64,000 nucleotides of DNA, from assembly GCA_024195265.1 (NCBI GenBank), contig JAJLRJ010000014.1, positions 19,432,959-19,496,958 of the forward strand, written 5' to 3'. The stretch's first letter is position 1, and the number at the start of each line of letters is the position of its first letter. The translations under genes and the position numbers were made by a program. Shown here piece after piece: positions 42,001 through 53,351 of this stretch. The notes below the pieces were generated by a model. The model ran no database searches, had not been told where the DNA came from, and was given only the letters and a program-made list of their open reading frames with translations. The stretch is from Dendrophyllia cribrosa. Taxonomy: Eukaryota > Cnidaria > Anthozoa > Scleractinia > Dendrophylliidae.

Positions 42001-45000
42001 TGCAAGTAACAGCACCTTAAGAAAAGTTACATAATTATTGTAGTTAAAAATGTTTGGTGTGTAGCCAGGCATGTTAAAAGAAATATTAAAAAGTTGACAC
42101 TGGCTAAAAATGTTGTGTTGGACGTTTCGGCAACTACTGTTGCCTTCCTTAGTAAAAGATAAAATGCAAATGTCTAATGGCGTCCTGATGGTATACGATA
42201 TATGCAAATATTAAATAGCACCTCGAAAGAACATTTTGAGGTGAAACAAAAGTCTCTAGAGCATTCTTAATTATCTCTACAAATTGTTAATGTTGTTGTA
42301 AACATTTGGGAACGCTATGTGTTCGTTTAAGAATGCTCTAGAGACTTTTGTTTCACCTCAAAATGTTCTTTCGAGGTGCTTTTTAATATTTGCATATATC
42401 GTATACCATCAGGACGCCGTTAGACATTTGCATTTTATCTTTTGCTGAAGAAGGCAACAGTAGTTGCCAAAACGTCCAACACAACATTTTTAGCCAGTGT
42501 CAACTTTTTAATATTTCTAATTATTGTAGTCTACTATTATATTTTCTCAAATTTGTTAATATGTCGTGTGTGCCTGCACACAATAATGTAACAAGGCCCA
42601 CCTTCACCCAAAAGACGTTACGGTTGTCTGTTTTTGTTTTGAAATGCTCCATTTTTCATACGCGTGATCTGATTGGTTGCACGCATTCAACCGTGAATTT
42701 CATGTTACATGAAATTCAGCACAGAAAGTGATCACGGCTCACACAGCATTTTGGGTAAAGGTGGGCATTAATTCAGCCCAAGCGTAACAAGTTTTATAAA
42801 TTTGTTGCGTGTGGATCGTTTTAGGGTGGTGTAATCTTGGGTTGCCTTAGTTTATATATATATCGGGTTGGTGTACTGCAGTTGCCTAGCAACAAAACCG
42901 CGACAAAGCTCCAATTGATGTCATCCAGTATGACTAGTGACTGGGAACAAGAATGTCTCAACCATGCAACCCAACCTCTCCATTTGAACCGGAAATTCCA
43001 TCTCTCCCTCCCCCATTGCTAAACTTTTCCGGTGCACTCTCCCCTGAGCTTCGCGAGGTTCTGCAGAGACATTATTTCTAGTATACATGTGCTCGGACAG
43101 TGTCTATCTACCTAATGAATCCAAATGCAATGTTATTTTATGATTGTTTCTCTCTAGGCACAGTTCTATTGGACCTGGCGAAGTATGATTTACCACACAT
43201 AGCTCAAGCGGTTGTTGAAGACATGGTTTTAACAGACCAACTTAAACAGGAAGACAGTCAGAAGGTTGTGACGGCATTGCTCTTGCAACACAGGCATCAA
43301 CATCAACAGCCTAGCATCACAAGACGTCTTTCTTCCAAGAAAAAGAGGAAAATTGGAAATGGTACAAATAATATAGGATACAATCCTGATGGGGAGGGAA
43401 TCGCAAATGGAAAAATTGAGGACTTAAAAAATGAAAAACCTGTGCAGGTTGGTTTAAAATCACACTTGTTACTCTCTAATGGGGAGGAAATAGTGTATGT
43501 TAGTGTGCAACTGAAAATTAACCCCTTAACTCCCAAGAGTGCCAAAAATCAAAATTCAAGAAAAAAATTCTTTTTATAAAATATTAAAAAACAAATGGTA
43601 CCATGCAAAAGTACTGCCGAAGAGGTTTTATTTGAATGGTCACACCATAGGATTTCATCCACAGACTCAAAAGTTAGAACAAATGGTACCATGCAAAAGT
43701 ACTTCTGAAGAGGTTTCATTTGAATGGTCACACCATAGGATTTCGTCCACAGACTCAAAAGTTAGAACAAATGGTACCGTGCAAAAGTACTGCTGAAGAG
43801 GTTTCATTTGAATGGTCACACCATAGGATTTCATCAACAGACTCAAAAGTTAGAACAAATGGTACCATGCAAAAGTACTGCTGAAGAGGTTACATTTGAA
43901 TGGTCACACCATAGGATTTCGTCCACAGACTCAAAAGTTAGAACTACACTACATGTCTCCATAATTGACTCTGGGAGTGAAAGAGTTAACTGTGTAATGT
44001 GAAGCCATAGTTTATCAATAAAAATATTACAAAAAGAAAGTTGTTACAATGTAGATTGAAAGGCCTGAAAGTTTAAATTTCATTATATTTATTTTATCTT
44101 TCTTGTTACAAGAAGGATGCAATGGCACTTGAGTCTGCTCTAGATGAACAAGAATCAGATGTGAAATCCAGAATCCCTGATGGAGCGGAGGCCACAACTG
44201 TCCTAGTCGGGACATTAGATGAGCTGGACCACTCAGTCCTGGCATTTGTCCGTCTTTCCAAGGGGTGTAACTTGGGGAAGGTTACAGAGGTGTCCATCCC
44301 TGTTCGCTTCCTGTTTATCATGTTGGGTCCAAGCGCATACAAAGAATCATACCATCAGATCGGTCGCTCTATTGCCACCTTGATGTCGGACCAGGCAAGT
44401 TTATGAATATTACAATTAAACTCCTAGTCAGTAGATGAGACTGGGGGTTGGTGCCTGAAAGACCGGTGGGGCCACAGGTAAAATGAGCCAAGTGAGGTGC
44501 ATAACCATGGCAACCCTGTGAGCAGCCACCACCCGGCACCATCAGACTGAAAGATCAGTGGAATTAGAATAGAATGATAATAATAATAATAATGACAACA
44601 ATACTTACCACACACGACCACCATAGTATACTTACCAAGAGGGAGGGACTGGGAGCAAAACACTTGAAACGGCACTAGCTGTCGACAAGCAATCAGATGC
44701 GAAATGATCTGACACAAACATGTGTGCTGTCAGAAATCAGGGTCCCCTGCGAAGCCAATCAGCCTCCGCATACCTGGGCCATGCAGAGCACCACTGTCCA
44801 GCAAATGTCTTGATTTTAACTTTGCCTAAATAACAGGATCACTGTGGAAGAGCTTTAAGTGGTCACACGTAACAATTTCTTTCACAGCAGAGTTCAACAT
44901 CTCTACTTACCTGAGGCGAGTAAAAATGGGCTAGTAAATACCGATATTACACCTTCAGTAGTCCGTGGCCGCATATATTTTTTGGGCGTCAAAATAAAGT

Positions 45001-48000
45001 TTACAGAATGAACTTTCATCCAAAATAAATTATCGAAAAATAATGAAAATTGACGGAGAAATGACGGTATAACGTTTTGAACGGAAGTAAAAGTTTCTCT
45101 TTTGATTTATTTAGCAGCGCTGTTTTATCAAAGTTAATTTTTCGCTTGTAGGGGACACTTTAAAAAGCAACAACTCAAAGGGAATTTGTTCGATTTTCCT
45201 TTTAGACGTCTTAAAAAATTCGACAATTCATTTTATTACTAAATGGTTTCCATATTTAGATAGCCAGCTCTATAAGCTTTAATTTGATATCTGGGTTTAG
45301 GTATATTAAGCGTAATCTTAAGACGCTAGAGCTGTTATACTGGAGACACCCCCGAAGGTACACGGTAACCTTAAGTCATTTGCATTTGATTCCAAAAACA
45401 TTAAAAAATAATTAATGCTGTTCACTGTTTCACTGTATAAAAGTGTACCCGTAAATGTACAGTCTAATGCTGGGGGGAGTTGTAGTAAAGATACTGTATT
45501 TCCTTGAATAATAGCTATCCTTCGATTAATCGCCCCCCTTGAATAATCACCCCCCTTTGGTGGAAATATTTAAAATAATTGCTTTCCTCGATTAATCACC
45601 CCCATGTCCTCGCCTTTCTTTCACATTCTCCCAGTCAAGTTAAAAATTCACTTCTTGTACAGTAAACAATCGTTACAATTACAGAAAAGTTACAAAAGCA
45701 CAGGTTTCATATAGTTTTTTATTAATAGTGACGTTCATGTATTTGACTCTTCCCTTTATTTCTTGGAGCTCTCGTATTATGACATTAGCATGATTGTTAG
45801 CACTTCCACCAAGCAGTATTTGAAATAATTGCCCACCTCGAATAATTGACCCTTTTTGGAGTGAAAAAATTAATAATCGCCCTAGTTATTTTTGCTTCAT
45901 GCTATACACCGAATGCAAATATGGCCGTCCAACAATTTTTTTTTTGGACAGGTTCTCAAGAAAAGAAAAGCAATTGAATAATGATAAAGATCAGGTCAAA
46001 ATAAGTCATTGTGTGCATTTTCAAGGCCATATTCTTATTTTAGGAGAAGTTATAGGCAATCAAATTTTGGGGAAAACATGAAAGCGAGGCTAGTCAGGAT
46101 AGAATGTCTTTTCTCATACAAATGCTTAAAATTTCAGTGAGCTATAACTTTGCAACCGTTAAACCAAAAACACTTAAACTTTGCAAGATGATACACTTAG
46201 CAGCACTTGTTTACGTGATATCATTAATTTCTCTGAAAACTTGGCCAAACAAAAACTTGCCAGGCGGCCATATTTGCATTCGGTGTATGGAAACTGAAAA
46301 CTGAAATGTGAGCTGCTTGGCTCGCAAAGACTTCACCGTAACATTTTTTTTAAACACTGATATTTTAGGATTTCCACGATGTTGCATATGCTGCAAGCTC
46401 TCGAGAGGAACTGCTGACATCCATCGATGAGTTTCTTGAGGACACAGTGGTATTGCCACCAGGCAATTGGGATCGTAATGTCTTGTTACCTATCCTAATT
46501 GCACAGAGCAGAGCCATTGCAGCTAGGAGAAAGATGACGAAGGCTGGTAAGGAGGCAGTAATGTATGGTAGTGTAACATACATTACTGTATCTTATCGTA
46601 TGATCTGTACGGCCACACATGCGCATTTTTTTAAAAACTATTTTCAAAATACCTGTATGATCAGGGCCATACGCATTAGCATGAACGGGGCTGGAAAAAG
46701 CTGTAGCAGGGCGTGAAGCTCCTATCTTCCCCTATTTATTGGCCTGCTTCCTATATTCTCCTATTTTTTCAAGAAATTCTAATTTTTGCCTATTTTTTTA
46801 GGGTTTTACTTGACGCCGAGAAAAAAAAAACATTTCTCAAAACATTTCTCAATAAAAGTGATCAATTGTACGAAAAACTGAAATCTTTATGTCAAAAAGA
46901 CCAGTTTGAAGTCTGTTTGAATGCATTTCTTCTGAAACTTGTGCCCAGACTTTCTCTATGCTTTTAGCAGCATGCAAGGGATAGCGGGAAGTGGGTAGTT
47001 GAGTTGTTGGACGTTTTCAGAGGATAGAATTCAAAGAAAGCTTCCTTTTTTTCTCCTATTTTGGAGTGAAAATTCCTATTTTGTGGCCACTGTCATTCCT
47101 ATTTTCCTATTTTCTGAGTATCATTTGTCACTTGATGCCCTGCTATAAGAACCTGCTACAAAAGCGTATGGTCTTGCGACAGTTTTGTCTCCGAATTCAT
47201 TCCTCATCCTAGCCAAGGGTGTTCACGGATGACAGATTAAACTGCAACAACCCTTTATCCATCCCTTTTACTTCTTCTAGCTTCATCCTCACATTCAGAA
47301 GGAGACACCGCCCTGCAGCGAACAGGCACTTTTTTCGGAGGACTTTTCCAGGACGTCAAGCGCCGTGGCAAGTTCTACCTCAGCGATTTCAGGGATGGCT
47401 TCAATCTGCATAGCCTCTTTGCTACTCTTTTTCTTTACTTCGCCTTATTTGCCACAAATATTGCATTTGGTGGTCTCCTTGAAGACAAGACGGAGAAGTC
47501 ACTGGGGGTGACTGAAGTTATCATTTCAGCTTGTGCCTGTAGCGTAATATTAGGGCTGTTTGCTGGACAGCCGATGATGATCATAGGAGCCACTGGTCCT
47601 ATACTGGTCTTTGAACAGAGTATATATGAGGTAAATATCAAACTTTTCTTTAGTTAACAGTAGAAATTGAGGCTGCCGTGTTATGAGAATCGACTTACCC
47701 TGTTGCTGTGTTGTATTCTTTGTTGTTTGCCTGCTCGTCGGGTCGATTTAACGCGATTTCGGCGAGTTATCATAATTTGTAATATTATTGCATTTCAGTT
47801 TTGTAAACAGTATGATGTGGAGTTCCTGACCTGGCGCTGTTGGATTGGTTTCTGGGTCATGATTATCCTGTTTGGTGTAGTTGCACTTGAAGGCTGCTTC
47901 TTGATCAAGTACTTCACCCGCTTCACTGAGGACATTTTTGAGCTTCTCATATCTGCAATCTTCATCTATGAGCCAATTGCATTGTTGATCAAGGTGAGGC

Positions 48001-51000
48001 TCTTTGCAATTGAGCAGATTGAATGACTAAAACCAAAGTTATCGCTCTGGCAAATCACAACATACGCAGACATTTCAATGAGCCAATCCGGAATCATATA
48101 CATGATTTGATTGAGAAGTTGTATTGATAGAAAGTGGCATCCACAAAAAAGTTAGAAACTTGTAGCTCGAAAGTACTGCTCATAGCTTTCATTTAATGGT
48201 CACACTTTGGATTTCATCCACAGACTCAAAAGTTAGAACCACCTTGTACAGCATAATAAACAGCACCACGGGAAAGTACTGCTCAATAGCTTTCATTTGA
48301 ATGGTCACACTTTAGGATTTCATCCACAGACTCAAAAGTTAGAACCACCTTGTACAGCATAATAAACAGTACCACGGGAAAGTACTGCTCAGTAGCTTTC
48401 ATTTGAATGGTCACACTTTAGGATTTCATCCACAGACTCAAAAGTTAGAACCACCTTGTACAGCATAATAAACAGCACCACGGGAAAGTACTGCTCAATA
48501 GCTTTCATTTGAATGGTCACACTTTAGGATTTCATCCACAGACTCAAAAGTTAGAACCACCTTGTACAGCATAATAAACAGCACCACGGGAAAGTACTGC
48601 TCAATAGCTTTCATTTGAATGGTCACACTTTAGGATTTCATCCACAGACTCAAAAGTTAGAACCACCTTGTACAGCATAATAAACAGCACCACGGGAAAG
48701 TACTGCTCAATAACTTTCATTTGAATGGTCACACTTTAGGATTTCATCCACAGACTCAAAAGTTAGAACCACCTTGTACAGCATAATAAACAGCACCACG
48801 GGAAAGTACTGCTCAATAGCTTTCATTTGAATGGTCACACTTTAGGATTTCATCCACAGACTCAAAAGTTAGAACCACCTTGTACAGCATAATAAACAGC
48901 ACCACGGGAAAGTACTGCTCAATAGCTTTCATTTGAATGGTCACACTTTAGGATTTTATCCACAGACTCAAAAGTTAGAACCATCTTGTACTGCATAATA
49001 AACAGTACCACAGGAAAGTACTGCTCAATAGCTTTCATTTGAATGGTCACACTTTAGGATTTTATCCACAGACTCAAAAGTTAGAACCACCTTGTACAGC
49101 ATAATAAACAGTACCACAGGAAAGTACTGCTAAGTAGCTTTCTTTTGAATGATCACAATGTTGGATTTTACTCACGGACTGGAACGTTAGAACCACAGAA
49201 CGCGACCTCCAGATTTGCGTGTGTAAGAGTAAAGGTTAAACACTGCATCATGTGTACATCTACATGTACATGTACATATACACGTATGCATCTGAAGAAC
49301 TGAAGACATGAATAATACTTATAAAAATTGTTGTTTGCAGCTTTTCAAGAAGAATCCTCTAAGCCGAAAAGGACCAGGAAAGTCATATGGAGCCGCAGAT
49401 GTCAAAGGCGAACCTAACACCGCTCTGCTTTCCACCATCTTGGTTCTTGGAACCTTCTTTGTGGCTTTTTACATGCGCAAGTTAAGGACAAGCCACTTTT
49501 TTGGAAAGAGGGTTTGTATATATTCAAGTCCTTTTTTTTGTCTGATGTAAACGAGAGGTCCTATCTGATGGTCGCCATTCTTGTCGCTTCTAAGGGAGCC
49601 AAGTACATCCAAATATTCCGATACTAATCAATACTAATCATGACATGATAAACATAGCCTGACAGACATTTCAACTACCTTGTACAGCATAATAAGCAGT
49701 ACCAAAGGAAAGTACTGCTCAACAGTTTTCATTTGAATGATCACACTTTAGGATTTCATTCACAGACTCAAAAGGTAGAACCACCTTGTACAGCATAATA
49801 AACAGTACCACAAGAAAGTAGTGCTCAGTAGCTTTCATTTGAATGGTCACACTGAAGAATTTCATCAACAGACTCAAAAGTTAGAACTAACTTGTACAAC
49901 ATAATAAACAGTACCACAGGAAAGTACTGCTCAGTAACTTTCATTTGAATGGTCACACTTTAGGATTTCATCCACAGACTCAAAAGTTAGAACCACCTTG
50001 TACAGCATAATAAACAGCACCACAGGAAAGTACTGCTCAATAACTTTCATTTGAATGGTCACACTTTAGGATTTCATCCACAGACTTAAAAGTTAGAACC
50101 ACCTTGTACAGCATGATAAACAGCATCACAGGAAAGTACTGCTTGGTAGCTTTCATTTGAATGGTCACACTTAAGGATTTTATCCACTGACTCAAAAGTT
50201 AGAACCACCTGGCACAGCATAATGAACAGTACCACAGGAAAGTACTGCTTAGTAGCTTTCATTTGAATGGTCACACTTTAGGATTTCATCCACAGACTCA
50301 AACGTTAGAACCACCTTGTACAGCATAATAAACAGTACCACAGGAAGGTACTGCTCAGTAGCTTTCATTTGAATGGTCACGCTTCAGGATTTGATCCACA
50401 GATTCACAAGATTGAACCACCTTATGCAGCATAATAGACAACACCACACGAGAGTGTTGTTTATATTTATTTTTGTTTTTCCTGAAGAGGTCTTATTCTG
50501 TCTTGTTGTCAACTTGTTTCTAGGCCAGGCGACTTGTCAGTGACTCCGGCATTGTCATCGCCCTGGTTAGCATGGCGGCCATTGACTATGCTCTGGGAGA
50601 CAAAGTCATCACACCTCACCTATCCATTAACAACCCCCTCACAAACGGCTTACAGCCAACACAACCCGGCAGGGAATGGTTCATCAATCCTGGTGGTGTG
50701 AAAAAAAGCATGTCAATGCCTTGGATCTTTGCAGCCATTATCCCTGCAGTGTTTGTCGGTATCTTGCTGTTCATGGAAACCGAAATGACTGGCGTACTGT
50801 TAAGCAAGAAGGAGCACAAACTTCATAAAGGGCCGGGTTATAACTTGGACCTGTGCGTGGTGGGGGTCGTGTCGTTTGGCTGTTCGTTGATGGGATTGCC
50901 ATGGATGTGCGCAGACACCGTGCGCTCTGCTTCTCACGTGAACGCGCTGTCCATCTGGAGCACCTCGCACGCGCCTGGTGAGAAGCCACGACTACTTGAA

Positions 51001-53351
51001 GTGAAAGAGCAGAGAGTCACAAACATTGCCATACACATTCTCATGGGTGAGTTCAGGGTTGTATCTTCATTTTTGATGATTAACTTGATGATTCTCCTTA
51101 CCTTTATGATTGATAATGTATGGATATTGTGAGGAGAAATAACATGTTGATAACTGCATCTCATTTCCATTCTAAACTTCATCTTTGATGATTTTCTTTA
51201 TTCTCTTAACCTATATGGTCGATTAGTATTAATATTGTAAGTAATATATCAAACATGAGACACAGTGTTTCATCACAAGATCAAACACCGAGAAGAGAGT
51301 TGAAAATACGACGCGCAGCGGAGTATTTTTGACGAACTTCGAGGTGTTTGATCTTGTGATGAAATACTGTGTCGAATGTTTGATATTACTTCTCAAACAA
51401 AATGATTTTAGAAGGAGAAATTAAGGATGCAAAAATGAGGAGTGTTTCATCTGATTTCCAAACACTCATTAAACATTAATTTCCTTTGTATTTTCTTCAT
51501 GAATTATTAATGAGTTTGAGAAGGAGAAATAACATATTGATACCCCTATTTTCAGGTCTGTCCATTCTGCTTGCACCAGTACTGCATTTTATTCCCATGC
51601 CCATATTCTTCGGTGTCCTTTTGTACCTTGGTATATGTTCATTGTCTGGACTGCAAATGGTGGACAGATTTGTGATGATGTTTATGCCGTATAAACATCA
51701 TCCTGATGTCGGATACGTTAGAACGGTAAGTCATGCCAGTAAACGACATAAAACCAAGAACGATAGTTGACAAAGGCTTTATAGCGGTTTTCATTCGAGT
51801 GTCGAAAGTAATTTCGCAGTTGCTTTGGTTTTGTCTTGCTACGCTCTGTGATTGGCTAAAAAATCTCGCACCACTTTCTCAACCAATCATAGGTTAAACC
51901 AAAACCATGACTTTCTGGTACGCGTTTTCCCGCGCTTGCCGCTGGCTGCAACACATGTATTTGCTACGAATTCTGATTGGTTCATTGGACTGTCTGCGTC
52001 TGTTGTGATTGGTTAGATTAGTTACTTTGGTTTTAGTTTTACGACAGTCAATTGAAAACTGCTCTATGTAAAGGATATGAAAAGAGAGAACGAGAGTTGA
52101 CGAGGGTTTAATCTAATCTTATGCCTTTTATTTTCACGGGGATTAGTATTCGGGAAAATCGCCCAAAAATGGATGTTTTGTGAGCCATCAAAAACGAACT
52201 ACCTCCTGACAACCCTTTATTGAGTGTTATCCCGACCCGCCGCTGAGGGTTTACACTAGTACCGAATCTTTCTTGTTGTCTTAAACAATCTTCTAGCTTT
52301 CTTCAACATGACGTGTAAATAAAAAAACAGCGTTACTTAGTGTTTCCTTTTTTATAGTTAAGCGAGAAATGTAATGCGAAGTCGCAAGGTCATGATCACT
52401 TACGTTTCCTCGTAGACGAGCCGAAACAACATGCATAACTTTTTTCAACGGACTGTTTCGCGCTGCACTCGTGCAAATCTTTCCATTGATCGGAAAGGGA
52501 CTTTTAAGATACTAAAATAACAACTATTACAAATAATTCAAGCACAATTCTGCATCAAGCGACACACATACGGTACGGATAGGTTAATTTCGAGGGCGAT
52601 TGAAACTGATTATGGTACTGATGTGAATTCATCTTTAATTTCCTTCGTCAGGTGCGAACGAGCAAGATTCATTGTTACACGATAATTCAAACTCTCTCTT
52701 TGGCTTTCTTGGTGGGTATCAAGTTATCCCCTCTAGCGCCATCATTCCCCTTCTTTATCATCTGCCTGATTCCTCTGCGCAAGCTGCTGACAAAGTTCTA
52801 TGACGAGCACGAACTTGAGGAGGTAAGCTGACAATAACTTCACGGGAAGTTCAAGTTTGTATTTGTTTTCGTTAATTAGAGCGGATTTTCAATAATATCG
52901 AGTATCGAAAGTAATCTCGCAATTGCTTTGGTTTTGTATTGCTACGCTTTGTGATTGGCTAAAAAATCTCGCGCCACTTTTTTCAATCAATCAGAAGTAA
53001 AACCAAAACCAATCGTGACTTGCTCGCACGCGTTTTCCCGCGCTTCGCGCCGACTACATGTATTTGCTACGAGCGCCGATTGGTTCATTGGATTGTCTGC
53101 GTCTGTTGTGATTGGTCAGAGCAATTACATTGGTTTTGGTTTTACCACACTCAATTAAAAACTGCTCTTTGTGTTGTGTATTTGTTTTCGTTAGAGCGGT
53201 GTTCACTTAAGTGAAGTTTTGGTCTAGTTTTGGGTCAATTGAACTTTTTTCTCTCTAAAAATATATATTTTTTATTTACTACTATTCTCGTTTCCTCCGG
53301 CAGCTTGACAATTCAGAGTCAGAAGACGAAGACAGTGATTTTGAACTGTAA
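38548..53351 (+). CDS. SLC4-family Cl-/HCO3- anion exchanger (AE1-3 type), 13 coding exons
   Basis: Exons: 38548-38884, 40347-40447, 41492-41666, 43158-43447, 44113-44394, 46369-46546, 47281-47630, 47799-47993, 49341-49511, 50524-51046, 51556-51725, 52652-52822 and 53304-53351. This gives 996 residues with phase agreement at every junction. The product should be a plasma-membrane electroneutral exchanger controlling pH and bicarbonate. Residues 1-455 are the cytoplasmic band-3 domain ([12 protein letters not shown] near 160, FVRLSKG, VVLPPG). The membrane domain follows from [13 protein letters not shown]. Features pointing to AE rather than Na+-coupled SLC4 are E778 in FMETEMT (the AE1 E681 position), R827 in DTVRSASH (AE1 R730) and K948 in GIKLSP (AE1 K851). 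A short acidic tail ends DSDFEL. A TAG at 38500 in the same frame supports ATG 38548 if the exon begins at 38479. The intron after exon 5 uses a GC donor. Stony corals are known to have several SLC4 paralogues, some linked to skeleton formation; which one this is cannot be told here. Confidence 0.95.
38941..39080. repeat. Near-perfect hairpin, about 63-bp arms
   Basis: TTATTGACTGAGT opens and ACTCAGTCAATAA closes the palindrome. The arms contain GGCCGGACGG, AAATATTTGGCTCT and GGTCATGGCGTACGGACC around a 12-base loop GAGCGCAGCGAG. It starts 57 bases after the donor of SLC4 coding exon 1 and is probably a palindromic MITE. Confidence 0.8.
39658..39838. mobile_element. MITE with CATTTCCGAGTTGC ends, simple copy
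   Basis: AATAGCGCATTTCCGAGTTG and AACTCGGAAATGGGCTATT are inverted ends, followed inward by CTTTTCAAACCGAGGCC and its mirror. It is the same family as 8611-8987 but without an insertion. Confidence 0.7.
40590..41128 (+). mobile_element. TTAACCC-family element split by another MITE
   Basis: The left part (AACTCCTAAAAGTGCC, then TTTTGTTTTGTAAGATAT) and the right part (AATGGTACCTTTGAAAAG through GACTCTGGGAGTGAAAGTGT) make one unit once 40673-40999 is removed. Confidence 0.65.
40673..40999. mobile_element. TTAA-flanked MITE, GGCCCGTTTACACA ends
   Basis: TTAAGGCCCGTTTACACAGG at the left and GTGTAAATGGGCCTTTAA at the right. The interior has GCAATTTTTGTCGCAA-like words. TTAA flanks it on both sides. 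Confidence 0.7.
41738..42019. mobile_element. MITE with AAAGGCGCTTTTAGATG end
   Basis: AAAGGCGCTTTTAGATGAGG at the left, a TGCAATGCAATGCTGACA word mirrored by TGTCAGCATTGCATTGCA-like sequence at the right, and the end CAGCACCTTAAG. The design is similar to 18865 and 40673. Confidence 0.5.
42080..42518. mobile_element. Long inverted repeat with Penelope-like hammerhead relics
   Basis: Arms 42080-42270 and 42327-42518 are near-identical reverse complements around a 56-base spacer. Each arm carries GGCAACAGTAGTTGCC followed by GAAAC or AAAAC and GTCCAAC, preceded by a worn CTGATGA-type box. That is the order of a hammerhead ribozyme as known in Penelope-like retroelements. No reverse transcriptase is present. 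It lies in SLC4 intron 3. Confidence 0.6.
43518..43989 (+). mobile_element. TTAACCC-family element with four 88-bp units
   Basis: It runs from TTAACCCCTTAACTCCCAAG to CTCTGGGAGTGAAAGAGTTAA, ends that are inverted repeats. Four internal units are spaced 88 bases (aaatggtacc at 43593, 43681, 43769, 43857). It lies in SLC4 intron 4, 70 bases after the exon. Confidence 0.8.
44393..44400 (+). other. Non-canonical GC splice donor of SLC4 intron 5
   Basis: Exon 5 ends ATGTCGGACCAG and the intron begins GCAAGT. The next exon starts at 46369 after TTTTAG. The reading frame and the family alignment (ATLMSDQ then DFHDVAYA) leave no GT alternative nearby. CAG/GCAAGT is the known GC-AG consensus. Confidence 0.85.
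45495..45890. repeat. Interspersed repeat of TTGAATAATCACCCCCC words
   Basis: TACTGTATTTCCTTGAATAA opens it, followed by several copies of CTCGATTAATCACCCCC-type words. The far end is AATAATCGCCCTAGTTAT. It is probably a MITE; termini are not resolved. SLC4 intron 5. Confidence 0.45.
45898..46290. mobile_element. MITE with TACACCGAATGCAAATATGG ends
   Basis: CTATACACCGAATGCAAATA and TATTTGCATTCGGTGTATGG are inverted ends, about 25 bp long. There is no coding capacity; the 60-residue ORF starts within the repeat. Confidence 0.7.
46707..47142. mobile_element. CAGGG-ended element made of CCTATTTT words
   Basis: Begins CAGGGCGTGAAGCTCC and ends GTCACTTGATGCCCTG, imperfect inverted repeats. Both subterminal regions repeat TTCCTATTTT and variants. 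This matches the architecture of 543-903 and 56988-58296. No clear target duplication. SLC4 intron 6. Confidence 0.6.
48140..49195. repeat. 106-bp minisatellite, ten units, in SLC4 intron 8
   Basis: Units contain CATTTGAATGGTCACACTTT and CACAGACTCAAAAGTTAGAAC and are spaced exactly 106 bases in the middle. Outer units are more diverged than central ones. The core is shared with the 88-bp unit of the TTAACCC family, with a different linker (CTTGTACAGCATAATAAACA). Confidence 0.9.
49672..50420. repeat. 106-bp minisatellite, seven units, in SLC4 intron 9
   Basis: Same unit as in intron 8 but more diverged between copies. It makes up about three quarters of this 1 kb intron. The array ends about 100 bases before the acceptor of exon 10. 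Confidence 0.9.
51250..51400. mobile_element. Palindromic MITE, second copy of the 9231 family
   Basis: GTGTTTCATCACAAGATCAA is mirrored by TTTGATCTTGTGATGAAATA, with outer TATCAAAC and GTTTGATATTAC. SLC4 intron 10. Confidence 0.6.
51782..52066. mobile_element. MITE of the AGCAGTTTTCAATTGAG family
   Basis: Ends AGCGGTTTTCATTCGAGTGT and CAGTCAATTGAAAACTGCTC. The interior matches 9801-10082 throughout, for example GATTGGCTAAAAAATCTCGC. SLC4 intron 11. Confidence 0.75.
52879..53167. mobile_element. MITE of the AGCAGTTTTCAATTGAG family
   Basis: Ends GAGCGGATTTTCAATAATAT and CACTCAATTAAAAACTGCTC. The interior again carries GATTGGCTAAAAAATCTCGC. SLC4 intron 12, between the last two coding exons. 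Confidence 0.75.

Noticed and set aside
43539..44002. Repeated peptides with [17 protein letters not shown] in many ORFs
   Set aside because: They are translations of the 88-bp or 106-bp tandem units, whose lengths are not multiples of three, so no continuous frame is conserved.
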